A stretch of 64,000 bases of DNA from JAGKXB01 sp964498835 (GTDB lineage: Bacteria; Pseudomonadota; Gammaproteobacteria; Burkholderiales; Burkholderiaceae_D). A program made the position numbers and the translations under genes. The stretch is taken from the NCBI GenBank assembly GCA_964498835.1, contig CAZCIX010000006.1, positions 1-64,000 of the forward strand. Reading direction: 5' to 3'. The notes under the pieces were generated by a model. It did no database searches. It worked only from the letters and a program-made list of their open reading frames with translations, and was not told the origin of the DNA. Below, piece after piece: positions 34,636 to 44,230 of the stretch (the stretch's first letter is position 1; each line of letters opens with the position of its first letter).

Positions 34636-35112
34636 TTAGATATAACGAACTTCCAACACTTCATATTCACGTTCGCCAGCTGGTGCTTGCACTACCACCA
34701 CATCTCCCGCGTATTTCCCTATCAAAGCACGAGCAATCGGCGAGGTGATAGATATTTTGGATTCTTTCAGGTCAGCCTCATCCAAACCAACAATCTGGTA
34801 AGTCGCTTTTTGACCTGACTCAATATCTTCCAAGGAAACTGTAGCACCAAAAACCACTCGCCCATCCGCATCCAATAAGGTTGGATCAATGATTTGTGCT
34901 GAACTCAACTTCCCTTCCAACTCCGCAATACGCCCCTCTATAAACGCTTGACGTTCTTTGGCTGCATCGTATTCAGCATTTTCCGACAAATCACCATGCG
35001 AGCGCGCCTCAGCAATCGCATCAATCACAGCACGTCGCTCTTTGGTTTTTAAATTATGTAACTCTTCTTTTAAGAGTTCTGCGCCGTGTTTGGTAATAGG
35101 AACTGTATTCAT
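34636..35112 (-). CDS. greA: transcription elongation factor GreA
   Basis: Rescues backtracked RNA polymerase by stimulating transcript cleavage. The 158 residues show the N-terminal coiled coil with 'LKTKERRAVIDAIAEARSHG' and 'DLSENAEYDAAKERQAFIEG' (the acidic tip residues lie in 'DLSENAEYD'), and a C-terminal FKBP-like domain ending 'EYEVLEVRYI'. It follows carB on the same strand, a common Burkholderiales order, but a hairpin at 35174-35209 separates them. Confidence 0.96.
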   Translation of the reverse strand: MNTVPITKHGAELLKEELHNLKTKERRAVIDAIAEARSHGDLSENAEYDAAKERQAFIEGRIAELEGKLSSAQIIDPTLLDADGRVVFGATVSLEDIESGQKATYQIVGLDEADLKESKISITSPIARALIGKYAGDVVVVQAPAGEREYEVLEVRYI

Positions 35113-35173
35113 ACTTTTTTATAAAAATCGACTTTTGAATATTTTTGAATATTAATGATCAATCATTAACTAC

Positions 35174-35209
35174 AAAGCTCTATAGCTTTAAATATAGCTA
35201 TAGAGCTTT
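35174..35209 (-). terminator. hairpin after carB, probable terminator
   Basis: AAAGCTCTATAGCT and AGCTATAGAGCTTT form a perfect 14-bp stem with an 8-nt loop, 38 bp past the carB stop. The U-tract is weak, so termination strength is uncertain. Confidence 0.65.
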
Positions 35210-35247
35210 AAACGTAAGACAAACATGAAACAAACGTTTGCTGCTGA

Positions 35248-38200
35248 TTAATGCAGAGTTTTATGCAAGCCCTGCAAGTCATAAACATGCAAGGCATCCA
35301 AATGCCGCATGCCTTCAACCGCAGCCTCGGCACCTGCAATCGTTGTATAAGTTGTGACACCAGCTGCCAACGCCGAAGTACGAATAGCACGTGAGTCATG
35401 AATCGCACTACGTTTTTCTTCAACGGTGTTGATAACCAAGGCAATTTCATGATTTTTAATCATATCAACAATATGCGGACGACCTTCGATCACTTTATTG
35501 ACCGTTTCAACCGGCACATTGGCTGCCGTCAAAGTCGCTGCTGTACCCTTGGTGGCGACAATCGAAAATCCCATCGCCACCAAATCTTTGGCAACTTGTA
35601 CTGCACGGGGCTTGTCATTGACTTTGACGCTAATAAAGACTTTGCCAGATTGTGGCAATTTTACACCTGCACCTAATTGAGATTTGACAAATGCCTCGCC
35701 AAACGTCATGCCAACACCCATGACTTCGCCAGTCGATTTCATTTCTGGGCCAAGGATGGTATCCACGCCAGGGAATTTGACGAATGGAAACACCACTTCT
35801 TTTACGCTGTAATAAGGTGGTACAACTTCATCCTTAATCCCCTGCGCAAGCAAAGATTGGCCAGCCATACAACGGGCAGCAATTTTTGCCAACTGCAAAC
35901 CGGTTGCTTTCGATACAAATGGCACGGTACGTGAAGCGCGTGGATTGACTTCCAACACAAAAACGATGTCTTGCGTTTTACCATCTACCACTTTTTGCTG
36001 AATTGCAAACTGCACATTCATTAAACCGACTACTTCTAAACCGTGCGCCATTAAAGTGGTTTGACGTTTCAATTCCGCTATCGTTTCTTGTGAAAGTGAA
36101 TATGGCGGTAAAGAACAGGCAGAATCACCAGAGTGCACACCCGCTTGCTCAATGTGCTCCATCACACCGGCAATAAACGTATTCTGTCCATCCGAAATAC
36201 AATCCACATCCACTTCAATCGCATCGTTCAAAAAGCGATCCAGCAATACGGGTGAATCATGCGATACCTTGACCGCTTCACGCATATAACGCTCTAAATC
36301 GCGTTGTTCATGCACAATTTCCATCGCGCGACCACCCAATACGTAAGATGGACGAACCACCAATGGATAACCGATTTCTTGCGCCAAATCCAACGCATCT
36401 TCTTCGGTACGCGCAGTTCTATTTGGTGGCTGACGTAAATCAAGTGTATGCAGCAATTGTTGGAAACGCTCACGATCTTCTGCAGCATCAATCATGTCAG
36501 GTGAAGTTCCGATGATAGGAACACCATTGGCTTCCAAATCCAATGCAAGCTTCAATGGCGTTTGGCCGCCATATTGCACAATCACACCAACTGGTTTCTC
36601 TTTGGCGACGATTTCCAGCACATCTTCTAACGTTAACGATTCAAAATACAAACGATCAGAAGTGTCGTAATCGGTAGACACAGTCTCTGGATTACAGTTC
36701 ACCATAATCGTTTCATAGCCATCATCACGCAAAGCCAATGCCGCGTGCACACAGCAATAATCAAATTCAATGCCCTGACCAATTCGATTCGGACCACCAC
36801 CCAGCACCATGATTTTCTTTTTGTCGCTTGGTTCAGACTCACACTCTTCGTCATAAGTGGAATACATATACGCCGTTTTAGTTGCGAACTCGCCAGCACA
36901 GGTATCAACCCGCTTGTAGACTGGACGAATATGCAAAGCATGGCGTTTCTCACGGACGGCTTTATCTGTTGTTTTCAACAATTTTGCCAAACGACGATCT
37001 GAAAAACCTTTTTGCTTGAGATTAAACAAGGTCTGTTTATCCAACGCTTCAAGCGACTGTGTCTCTAACCACAACTCAATATCAACGATTTCTTTGATTT
37101 GAACAAGAAACCAGGGATCAATATGCGTAAGTTGGTGAACTTCTTCCACCGTATAGCCTTGCGCGTAGGCATCACCCACGTACCAAATTCTGTCTGGCCC
37201 TGGTGTACCCAATTCTTCATCGATAGTTTCGCGATCGCGGGTTTTTTCATTCATGCCATCGACACCGACCTCAAGACCGCGTAATGCTTTTTGGAATGAT
37301 TCCTGGAATGTACGCCCCATCGCCATCACTTCACCAACCGATTTCATTTGCGTCGTCAGATGCGAATCAGCTTGTGGAAATTTTTCAAAGGCAAAACGTG
37401 GAATCTTCGTTACGACATAATCAATTGAAGGCTCAAAAGACGCTGGCGTCGCACCGCCCGTAATGTCGTTACGCAATTCATCCAAAGTAAAACCAACCGC
37501 GAGCTTGGCAGCGATCTTCGCAATCGGGAAACCAGTCGCTTTGGATGCCAACGCAGATGAGCGCGAGACACGTGGATTCATTTCAATCACGATCATGCGA
37601 CCATTTTTCGGATTAATAGCGAACTGCACGTTGGAACCACCAGTATCCACGCCAATTTCACGCAACACCGCAATCGATGCATTACGCATGATTTGGTATT
37701 CTTTATCCGTCAAAGTTTGCGCTGGTGCCACGGTGATCGAATCACCTGTGTGTACGCCCATAGGATCAAGATTTTCAATCGAACAAACGATGATGCAGTT
37801 GTCATGCTTATCCCGCACGACTTCCATTTCAAATTCTTTCCAACCGATTAATGATTCTTCAATCAATAACTCAGAAGTTGGTGAGGCTTCTAAACCACGT
37901 TTGCAGATGGTTTCAAATTCCTCTTCGTTGTAAGCAATCCCACCGCCCGTTCCACCCATAGTGAACGAAGGACGAATAATGACAGGAAAGCCCAATTCCT
38001 TTTGCACTGCCCAGGATTCTTCCAAGGTATGAGATACGCCTGACTTAGCGGAACCTAGACCAATTTTAGTCATCGCTTCTTTAAATTTTGAACGATCTTC
38101 CGCCTTGTCGATGGCGGCCGGTGAAGCGCCGATCAACTCAACCTCGTATTTCTCCAAAATGCCATGACGATGCAAATCCAATGCGCAGTTGAGCGCAGTT

Positions 38201-38478
38201 TGTCCGCCCATGGTGGGCAAAATCGCATCTGGACGTTCTTTCGCAATAATATGTTGCAACACTTGCCAGGTAATTGGCTCGATGTACGTAACATCAGCCA
38301 TATCAGGGTCGGTCATGATGGTGGCAGGATTGCTATTCACCAAAATAACTTTGTAACCTTCTTCTCTTAATGCCTTACATGCTTGCGCACCGGAATAATC
38401 AAATTCACACGCTTGACCAATAATGATAGGTCCCGCGCCAATAATCAAAATGCTTTTAATATCATTACGCTTAGGCAT
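35248..38478 (-). CDS. carB: carbamoyl-phosphate synthase large subunit
   Basis: Makes carbamoyl phosphate for arginine and pyrimidine synthesis using ammonia from CarA. The 1076 residues contain two ATP-grasp halves: 'IGAGPIIIGQACEFDYSG' in the first and 'LGGGPNRIGQGIEFDYCC' in the second. Carboxyphosphate and carbamate sites ('MNPRVSRSSALASKATGFP', 'VNPRASRTVPFVSKATG') are intact. The C-terminal allosteric domain has 'VATKGTAATL'. Its start overlaps the carA stop by 8 bp. Confidence 0.97.
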   Translation of the reverse strand: MPKRNDIKSILIIGAGPIIIGQACEFDYSGAQACKALREEGYKVILVNSNPATIMTDPDMADVTYIEPITWQVLQHIIAKERPDAILPTMGGQTALNCALDLHRHGILEKYEVELIGASPAAIDKAEDRSKFKEAMTKIGLGSAKSGVSHTLEESWAVQKELGFPVIIRPSFTMGGTGGGIAYNEEEFETICKRGLEASPTSELLIEESLIGWKEFEMEVVRDKHDNCIIVCSIENLDPMGVHTGDSITVAPAQTLTDKEYQIMRNASIAVLREIGVDTGGSNVQFAINPKNGRMIVIEMNPRVSRSSALASKATGFPIAKIAAKLAVGFTLDELRNDITGGATPASFEPSIDYVVTKIPRFAFEKFPQADSHLTTQMKSVGEVMAMGRTFQESFQKALRGLEVGVDGMNEKTRDRETIDEELGTPGPDRIWYVGDAYAQGYTVEEVHQLTHIDPWFLVQIKEIVDIELWLETQSLEALDKQTLFNLKQKGFSDRRLAKLLKTTDKAVREKRHALHIRPVYKRVDTCAGEFATKTAYMYSTYDEECESEPSDKKKIMVLGGGPNRIGQGIEFDYCCVHAALALRDDGYETIMVNCNPETVSTDYDTSDRLYFESLTLEDVLEIVAKEKPVGVIVQYGGQTPLKLALDLEANGVPIIGTSPDMIDAAEDRERFQQLLHTLDLRQPPNRTARTEEDALDLAQEIGYPLVVRPSYVLGGRAMEIVHEQRDLERYMREAVKVSHDSPVLLDRFLNDAIEVDVDCISDGQNTFIAGVMEHIEQAGVHSGDSACSLPPYSLSQETIAELKRQTTLMAHGLEVVGLMNVQFAIQQKVVDGKTQDIVFVLEVNPRASRTVPFVSKATGLQLAKIAARCMAGQSLLAQGIKDEVVPPYYSVKEVVFPFVKFPGVDTILGPEMKSTGEVMGVGMTFGEAFVKSQLGAGVKLPQSGKVFISVKVNDKPRAVQVAKDLVAMGFSIVATKGTAATLTAANVPVETVNKVIEGRPHIVDMIKNHEIALVINTVEEKRSAIHDSRAIRTSALAAGVTTYTTIAGAEAAVEGMRHLDALHVYDLQGLHKTLH

Positions 38479-39622
38479 TCTTATACTTCTCCATCATATT
38501 CACAAAGCGATCAAACAACGGCGCAATATCGTGCGGTCCGGGTGAAGCTTCAGGATGACCTTGAAAACAAAACGCCGGTTTATCCGTACGTGCAAAACCC
38601 TGCAATGAACCATCGAACAAGGAAACATGCGTCACCCGGCAATTAGCGGGCAAGGACGCTGGATCCACGGCAAAACCATGGTTCTGCGACGTAATCAACA
38701 CTTGTTTTGTATCTAAATCTTGTACTGGGTGATTGGCACCGTGGTGACCAAATTTCATTTTGAGTGTCTTGCCGCCAGAAGCCAAAGCCATGATTTGATG
38801 ACCAAGGCAAATACCAAAGGTAGGAATGCCACGCTCGATGCACTCTTTGGCAGCAGCAATCGCATAATCGCAAGGTTCTGGATCACCAGGTCCATTCGAC
38901 AAAAAGATACCATCGGGTTGATAAGCCAAGGCATCAGCAGCAGATGATTGCGCTGGCAACACCGTTACCTTACAACCACGCTCAACCAACATGCGCAGAA
39001 TATTGAACTTAACGCCAAAATCGAACGCCACCACGTGATATGGTTTTGCAGCCGTAGATTTCACATCAGCAGGATTGAGTTTCCATTCTGCTTCTGTCCA
39101 TTCATAAACCTGTTTAGTGGAAACAATTTTGGCCAAATCCATACCAGCCAAACCAGGAAATGAAGCAGCTAATTCTTTGGCTTTGACAGCATCTTCACCA
39201 ACCAAAATGGCGCCGCTTTGGGCACCTTTTTCGCGCAATAAGCGGGTTAGCTTTCTGGTATCAATGCCAGCAATGGCAACGATATTTTCAGCTTTCAAAT
39301 AATCCGACAACGTTTGCGTAGAACGGAAATTCGAAACAGTGAGTGGTAAATTTTTGATGATGAGACCAGCAGCATGAACTTTGGTCGATTCAATGTCTTC
39401 CTGATTGACACCGGTATTGCCGATATGCGGATAAGTGAGTGTCACAATTTGGCGCGAATAGCTGGGATCAGTCAAAATTTCCTGATAACCAGTCATGGCG
39501 GTATTGAAAACGACTTCGCCTACAGTATGACCTGATGCACCAATTGAAAAACCTTGAAAAATCGACCCATCTGCAAGCGCTAAGATGGCCGGAACGGTAG
39601 GGCCAGAGAAAAACGATGGCAA
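38471..39622 (-). CDS. carA: carbamoyl-phosphate synthase small subunit
   Basis: The glutaminase subunit feeds ammonia to CarB. The N-terminal 'PAILALADGSIFQGFSIGA' and 'TAMTGYQEILTDPSY' identify CarA. The class I amidotransferase triad lies in 'FGICLGHQIMALASGG' (Cys) and 'FQGHPEASPGPHD' (His, Glu). There are two TTG starts, at 39626-39628 and 39620-39622. AGGAG directly abuts the first and is 6 nt from the second, so I choose the second (383 residues). Confidence 0.95.
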   Translation of the reverse strand: MPSFFSGPTVPAILALADGSIFQGFSIGASGHTVGEVVFNTAMTGYQEILTDPSYSRQIVTLTYPHIGNTGVNQEDIESTKVHAAGLIIKNLPLTVSNFRSTQTLSDYLKAENIVAIAGIDTRKLTRLLREKGAQSGAILVGEDAVKAKELAASFPGLAGMDLAKIVSTKQVYEWTEAEWKLNPADVKSTAAKPYHVVAFDFGVKFNILRMLVERGCKVTVLPAQSSAADALAYQPDGIFLSNGPGDPEPCDYAIAAAKECIERGIPTFGICLGHQIMALASGGKTLKMKFGHHGANHPVQDLDTKQVLITSQNHGFAVDPASLPANCRVTHVSLFDGSLQGFARTDKPAFCFQGHPEASPGPHDIAPLFDRFVNMMEKYKNA

Positions 39623-39762
39623 GGGCAACTCCTGATTAGTTACCGTAGCACAACGTCAACACGACCGAACACATTCCAAAGCTAACCCTTGGTATTTGCT
39701 AATCGTTTTTGATTTGATGATGGTATGCGCTACGGTGGATGTAAGATAGGTTAAACCTTGCG

Positions 39763-39791
39763 ATTATAGCTTAGAACCGTTTTTTCATCTA
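39763..39791 (-). promoter_or_regulatory. candidate promoter of carAB
   Basis: Read leftward, TAGATG, a 17-bp spacer and TATAAT lie about 140 bp before the carA start. The -10 is perfect, the -35 weak. The surrounding gap (39623-39925, about 300 bp) also serves the divergent methyltransferase gene; no attenuator or arginine box was recognised in it. Confidence 0.5.
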
Positions 39792-39925
39792 CCACCGGCT
39801 CAGCACAAATCCCTTCCAAACAGATGTATAACCGCAAATTTTGCTTGCCAAGTGGCCATCAATCACACCTAGCAAACTCCTTTTACGGTAACCTTGCGCA
39901 CTTATAATTTCTCGATAGAAATTTC

Positions 39926-41110
39926 ATGAACAATTCAATTACTCAACCCACCACGTCTCACCCTGTTATTAGCTGGAACGAAGCAGGTGAAATTCGTACT
40001 GCGCGCTGGCGCTCAGAGAGTGGTATGCCTGCCCCTAAACGCGTGGTAATTGCAGATGACACCATCACAGCCGATGCTACGTATCGCTTGGCTTGCGAAG
40101 GAACAGCAATATTGTGGCGAGGCGATTTCCAAAATGCACGCCAACTGCTACAAGCAGTCGCACGACGCATCGATAAAAAACCGCACAAGATAAACAAAAA
40201 AACCACAGCAGAAAAAGACTCGGCAAACACAACGCCTGCTATGGCTTTCCATCTGCACCGACAAGCACAATCACAAAGAGCGCGCATTCTGGCGATGTTG
40301 TTATTGCCTTTCGAACCGAATTATCAAATCCCCTTGCGACGGGCACCAAATGTACAGCAAGCATGTAGCGAAGTTTACGGAGCAAGCACAGAACCATTTG
40401 TTATTTCATTTCGTGAATTACTGGGGCTAATTAGCGCACACGAGTGGCGCAAAAATGGCTTGCTGATTTCCGTATTGGGTGAGCGCATTCACCCCCATTA
40501 CGGTGTATTTGCTCCCATCCGTGAGGAATATATTGATCTACTTGCTCAAACACCTCTGCCAGCAAAACTCACTTCACTAGCTTTTGATATCGGCACAGGG
40601 ACCGGCGTCCTTTCCTTGATGTTAGCGCGACGTGGTGTCAAACGGATTGTCGCCACCGATCAGGATCCACGCGCCCTCACTTGCGCTAAAGAAAATATGG
40701 CGCGACTTGGATTAGCGACACAAGTGGAAGTCATCCAAGCTGATTTATTTCCACCTGGCCGTGCGCCATTAATCATCTGTAATCCACCTTGGGTACCAGC
40801 ACGACCAAGTTCACCTATTGAATTTGCAGTCTACGATCCAGAAAGCAGAATGCTACGCGGATTTTTGAATGGATTAGCTGCACATTTAACAGCAAATGGT
40901 GAAGGTTGGTTAATCTTGTCCGATCTAGCTGAACATTTAGGCCTGCGTACGCGCGCCGAATTACAAACCATGATTAATACAGCAGGACTAAAAGTATTGG
41001 GCCGATTAGATGTTAAAGCGACCCACCCCAAAGCCACAAATAGTACTGATCTACTACATGCAGCACGTGCAGCTGAGATAACATCTTTATGGAGACTCAC
41101 TACAAATTAA
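39926..41110 (+). CDS. class I SAM-dependent methyltransferase, NPPW type
   Basis: The C-terminal half has the SAM-binding 'AFDIGTGTGVLSLMLARRG' (motif I at about 221-227), 'VATDQDPRALTCAKENMARL' and the catalytic 'ICNPPWVPARP' (NPPW at 286-289). NPPY/NPPW methyltransferases modify glutamine side chains or nucleobase amino groups (PrmC, RlmG, RsmC groups). The N-terminal 200 residues are not typical of PrmC and include a Lys-rich linker near 85-98; they resemble no domain I can name. It stands alone, divergent from carA. A role in modifying protein or rRNA is inference. Confidence 0.8.
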   Translation: MNNSITQPTTSHPVISWNEAGEIRTARWRSESGMPAPKRVVIADDTITADATYRLACEGTAILWRGDFQNARQLLQAVARRIDKKPHKINKKTTAEKDSANTTPAMAFHLHRQAQSQRARILAMLLLPFEPNYQIPLRRAPNVQQACSEVYGASTEPFVISFRELLGLISAHEWRKNGLLISVLGERIHPHYGVFAPIREEYIDLLAQTPLPAKLTSLAFDIGTGTGVLSLMLARRGVKRIVATDQDPRALTCAKENMARLGLATQVEVIQADLFPPGRAPLIICNPPWVPARPSSPIEFAVYDPESRMLRGFLNGLAAHLTANGEGWLILSDLAEHLGLRTRAELQTMINTAGLKVLGRLDVKATHPKATNSTDLLHAARAAEITSLWRLTTN

Positions 41111-41286
41111 CAATAAAATAATAAAATCTTTGCATCTATGTATTTCATGGATTATTCTATTTTCTAGAAAAACAGCTGCAAGCATCACCACGTGCCCCAT
41201 CAATCAAAAACCAAGCCGAAATCAAGCTGATTTGATTTGTATTTATTGACGTTCGTATTTGCATTTTTATATAAAAGGGGTAAAAA

Positions 41287-41961
41287 ATGAAACTTAAATT
41301 AATGACCGGATTGCTCGCAACCTTGCTGGCAGCAAATACCTACGCTGCCTTTGTCGCACAAACAGCACCCGACGGCGATAAAGGAACCAAGCTAGAAACC
41401 ATTTTATCGTCCTCAACAATTCGAAAATTAGGCCTAACCGACAAAGATTGTCTGGTTTCACTTCCAGACGCCAATAAAAAAACCGCCAGAGTTGCCAAAT
41501 TTAGGGGACATTTGGCCGCATGGATTGGCAGCCAAAGTCCCGATCTCAACTTACCTAGAATTTACCTGCAAAGACAGGGTGACGGCAGAGTTCTTTTAGT
41601 TGGCCCAGCCGAAAATGTTGATGGCAGCATGGGATTCGGAGACAACTTAATTATTAGACAACGAGAAAGCGAAAATGATCGTGATCTAACGCCTATGGGT
41701 ATTGCTGATAAAACTAATGAAATTCATTGGATTCGTTTAGCAACAATAGATACAGCAGGAGCTGGATTGAAGGCGTATGAAGATGGCCCACTGGATGCAG
41801 ACAGAATAGGAAAATTAACTTTTAGAGTAAAAGATGGCAGAGCAGACAAAGCCACCATCAGTCACGGCCCACGGATGGATTGGGATGGCAACACCATTAC
41901 TGCATTGACTATTAAATTAGGCGGAACAATGCGCGTATTTGGTTTGTGCATGCACGATTAA
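41287..41961 (+). CDS. orphan exported protein of unknown function
   Basis: The ATG at 41287 follows AAAAGGGG with good spacing. Residues 1-20 are a signal peptide ('LMTGLLATLLAANTYAA'). The mature part is about 204 residues, soluble, with two Cys far apart ('DKDCLVSL' and 'FGLCMHD'), which could form a disulfide joining the ends. 'RIYLQRQGDGRVLLVGP' and 'MDWDGNTITALTIKLGG' suggest a beta-rich fold. I do not recognise the family. It is convergent with groL across a strong terminator. Confidence 0.75.
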   Translation: MKLKLMTGLLATLLAANTYAAFVAQTAPDGDKGTKLETILSSSTIRKLGLTDKDCLVSLPDANKKTARVAKFRGHLAAWIGSQSPDLNLPRIYLQRQGDGRVLLVGPAENVDGSMGFGDNLIIRQRESENDRDLTPMGIADKTNEIHWIRLATIDTAGAGLKAYEDGPLDADRIGKLTFRVKDGRADKATISHGPRMDWDGNTITALTIKLGGTMRVFGLCMHD

Positions 41962-41997
41962 TCAACAAAATTAATTAATAAAAAATTCATAAATCGT

Positions 41998-42036
41998 AAA
42001 AAAAGCTTGCCAGGTATGAACCTGGCAAGCTTTTTT
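41998..42036. terminator. bidirectional intrinsic terminator
   Basis: AAAAAAGCTTGCCAGGT and ACCTGGCAAGCTTTTTT form a perfect stem with a 4-nt loop (ATGA). It lies between the orphan exported gene (plus) and groL (minus) and can serve both. Confidence 0.93.
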
Positions 42037-42068
42037 AGTTTGGTAATTTAGTAATAACGTAATCTAAA

Positions 42069-43721
42069 TTACATCATCCCGTCCATACCACCCATGCCGC
42101 CCATACCACCCATGCCGCCGCCCATACCGCCAACAGCTGGTTTGTCTTCGTTGGATTCACAGATCATGCAATCTGTCGTCAACATCAGACCTGCGATGGA
42201 TGCTGCGTTTTGCAATGCTGAACGGGTAACCTTAGCTGGATCTAACACACCCATTTCAACCATGTCGCCATAGGTACCATTCGCAGCGTTGTAACCGAAG
42301 CTGCCTGTGCCTGCCAATACTTTAGCAACGACGACGGATGATTCTTCGCCAGCGTTTTGAACGATCATGCGCAATGGCTCTTCCATCGCACGCAATACGA
42401 TCTTGATACCAGCATCTTGATCAGCATTGTCACCTTTGAGGTTGATGTTGGCACGTGCACGCAACAAAGCCACGCCGCCGCCAGGAACAATTCCTTCTTC
42501 AACCGCTGCACGAGTCGCATGCAATGCATCTTCAACACGTGCTTTCTTTTCTTTCATTTCGACTTCAGTTGCCGCGCCAACTTTGATCACAGCCACGCCA
42601 CCAGCGAGTTTTGCAACACGCTCTTGGAGTTTTTCTCTATCGTAGTCAGACGTTGCTTCTTCGATTTGTATACGGACTTGTTTAACGCGTGCTTCAATTG
42701 CCTCAACTTGACCTGCGCCATCAATGATGGTGGTGTTTTCTTTGCCCACTTCGATACGTTTTGCTTGACCCAAGTCTTCCAATGTGACTTTTTCCAATGT
42801 CAAACCAACTTCTTCTGCAATCACTTGACCACCAGTCAAGATCGCGATGTCTTCCAACATGGCTTTGCGACGATCACCAAAACCAGGCGCTTTGACTGCG
42901 CAAGTTTTCAAAATACCGCGAATATTGTTGACAACCAAAGTCGCCAATGCTTCACCTTCGATGTCCTCTGCGATGATCAAGAGTGGGCGGCCAGCTTTAG
43001 CCACTTGTTCCAGAACTGGTAACAAATCACGAATGTTGGAAATTTTCTTGTCGCACAAGAGAATGAATGGATTATCAAAAGCCGCAACTTGCTTCTCTTG
43101 ATTGTTAACAAAGTATGGAGACAAATAACCACGGTCAAATTGCATACCTTCAACGATATCCAACTCGTCATTCAAGGACTTACCGTCCTCAACAGTGATC
43201 ACGCCTTCTTTGCCCACTTTTTCCATTGCTTCAGCGATACGTTCGCCAATAGAGTAATCAGAGTTAGCGGAAATCGCACCAACTTGAGCGATTTCTTTGG
43301 TTGTGGTGCAAGGCTGAGCGATTTTTGCCAATTGCTCTACTGTTGCAGCAACTGCTTTGTCGATACCACGTTTCAAATCCATAGGGTTCATGCCGGCAGC
43401 AACAAATTTCATGCCTTCACGAACGATAGCTTGTGCTAATACGGTTGCAGTCGTTGTACCGTCACCAGCGTTATCACTGGTACGAGAAGCCACTTCTTTC
43501 ACCATTTGCGCACCCATGTTCATGAGCTTGTCTTTCAACTCCACTTCTTTAGCGACTGAAACACCGTCTTTAGTAACGGTAGGTGCACCGTAAGAACGTT
43601 CCAACACAACGTTGCGGCCCTTAGGGCCTAAAGTTACTTTAACTGCGTTAGCAAGGATGTTAACGCCTTCAACCATCTTGGCGCGCGCTGCATCGCCGAA
43701 AATCACTTCTTTAGCTGCCAT
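42069..43721 (-). CDS. groL: chaperonin GroEL
   Basis: The large chaperonin ring subunit. The start at ATG 43719-43721 ('MAAKEVIFGDAARAKM') is 8 nt after AGGAG; the upstream ATG is only 2 nt away and less likely. The 550 residues contain 'TLGPKGRNVVLERSYGAPTV', 'NAGDGTTTATVLAQAI' (ATP site) and the Gly-Gly-Met tail. It is 52 bp downstream of groS. The CIRCE and sigma-32-type elements upstream of groS control the pair. Confidence 0.98.
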   Translation of the reverse strand: MAAKEVIFGDAARAKMVEGVNILANAVKVTLGPKGRNVVLERSYGAPTVTKDGVSVAKEVELKDKLMNMGAQMVKEVASRTSDNAGDGTTTATVLAQAIVREGMKFVAAGMNPMDLKRGIDKAVAATVEQLAKIAQPCTTTKEIAQVGAISANSDYSIGERIAEAMEKVGKEGVITVEDGKSLNDELDIVEGMQFDRGYLSPYFVNNQEKQVAAFDNPFILLCDKKISNIRDLLPVLEQVAKAGRPLLIIAEDIEGEALATLVVNNIRGILKTCAVKAPGFGDRRKAMLEDIAILTGGQVIAEEVGLTLEKVTLEDLGQAKRIEVGKENTTIIDGAGQVEAIEARVKQVRIQIEEATSDYDREKLQERVAKLAGGVAVIKVGAATEVEMKEKKARVEDALHATRAAVEEGIVPGGGVALLRARANINLKGDNADQDAGIKIVLRAMEEPLRMIVQNAGEESSVVVAKVLAGTGSFGYNAANGTYGDMVEMGVLDPAKVTRSALQNAASIAGLMLTTDCMICESNEDKPAVGGMGGGMGGMGGMGGMDGMM

Positions 43722-43773
43722 ATTCATTACTCCTAAGAATGACTAATATATTATTAACGTATTAAATATCTAA

Positions 43774-44064
43774 TTATTTACCGACGATCGCCATGATGTC
43801 TTCTTCACGCATCACCAACAATTCTTCGCCATCAACCTTAACGGTTTGGCCAGAATATTTACCAAACAAGACACGGTCACCTACTTTGACATCGAGTGGA
43901 CGAACTGTACCGTTTTCCAAAATCTTGCCATTACCTACAGCAAGAATTTCACCTTGATCTGGCTTTTCAGCAGCAGCATCAGGGATAAAAATGCCGGATG
44001 CCGTTTTTGTTTCTTGGTCTAAACGTTTAACAATAACGCGATCGTGCAAAGGGCGAAGACTCAT
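43774..44064 (-). CDS. groS: co-chaperonin GroES
   Basis: The 96-residue lid subunit. The start at 44062-44064 ('MSLRPLHDRVIVKRLDQE') has AAAGGA 6 nt upstream; the frame extends 22 codons upstream without family similarity. The mobile loop 'ETKTASGIFIPDAAAEKP' and 'VGDRVLFGKYSG' are typical. First gene of groS-groL. Confidence 0.97.
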   Translation of the reverse strand: MSLRPLHDRVIVKRLDQETKTASGIFIPDAAAEKPDQGEILAVGNGKILENGTVRPLDVKVGDRVLFGKYSGQTVKVDGEELLVMREEDIMAIVGK

Positions 44065-44158
44065 AAAAAATCCTTTAAATTCATAAATGGTTGAGTTTTG
44101 CGGCAAGTTGCTATGGATAGACGAAAACACAGCAAACTCACCGCGCCAAGGAGAGATT

Positions 44159-44185
44159 TTAGCACTCTCAACTAACGAGTGCTAA
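44159..44185. promoter_or_regulatory. CIRCE element (HrcA operator) of groS-groL
   Basis: TTAGCACTC-N9-GAGTGCTAA matches the CIRCE consensus exactly, including the 9-bp spacer. It lies about 95 bp before the groS start and adjoins the -10 side of the promoter at 44186-44214. HrcA is not encoded in this window. Confidence 0.96.
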
Positions 44186-44214
44186 ATATAGGGATAGGTA
44201 TTTTGTTTTTCAAG
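44186..44214 (-). promoter_or_regulatory. sigma-32-type heat-shock promoter of groS-groL
   Basis: Read leftward: CTTGAAA (44208-44214), a 14-bp spacer, and CCCTATAT (44186-44193). The -35 is perfect and the -10 is 7 of 8 against CCCCATnT-type consensus. It lies directly upstream of CIRCE, giving dual positive and negative control. Confidence 0.85.
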
Positions 44215-44230
44215 ACGTAATTTAAGAAGT

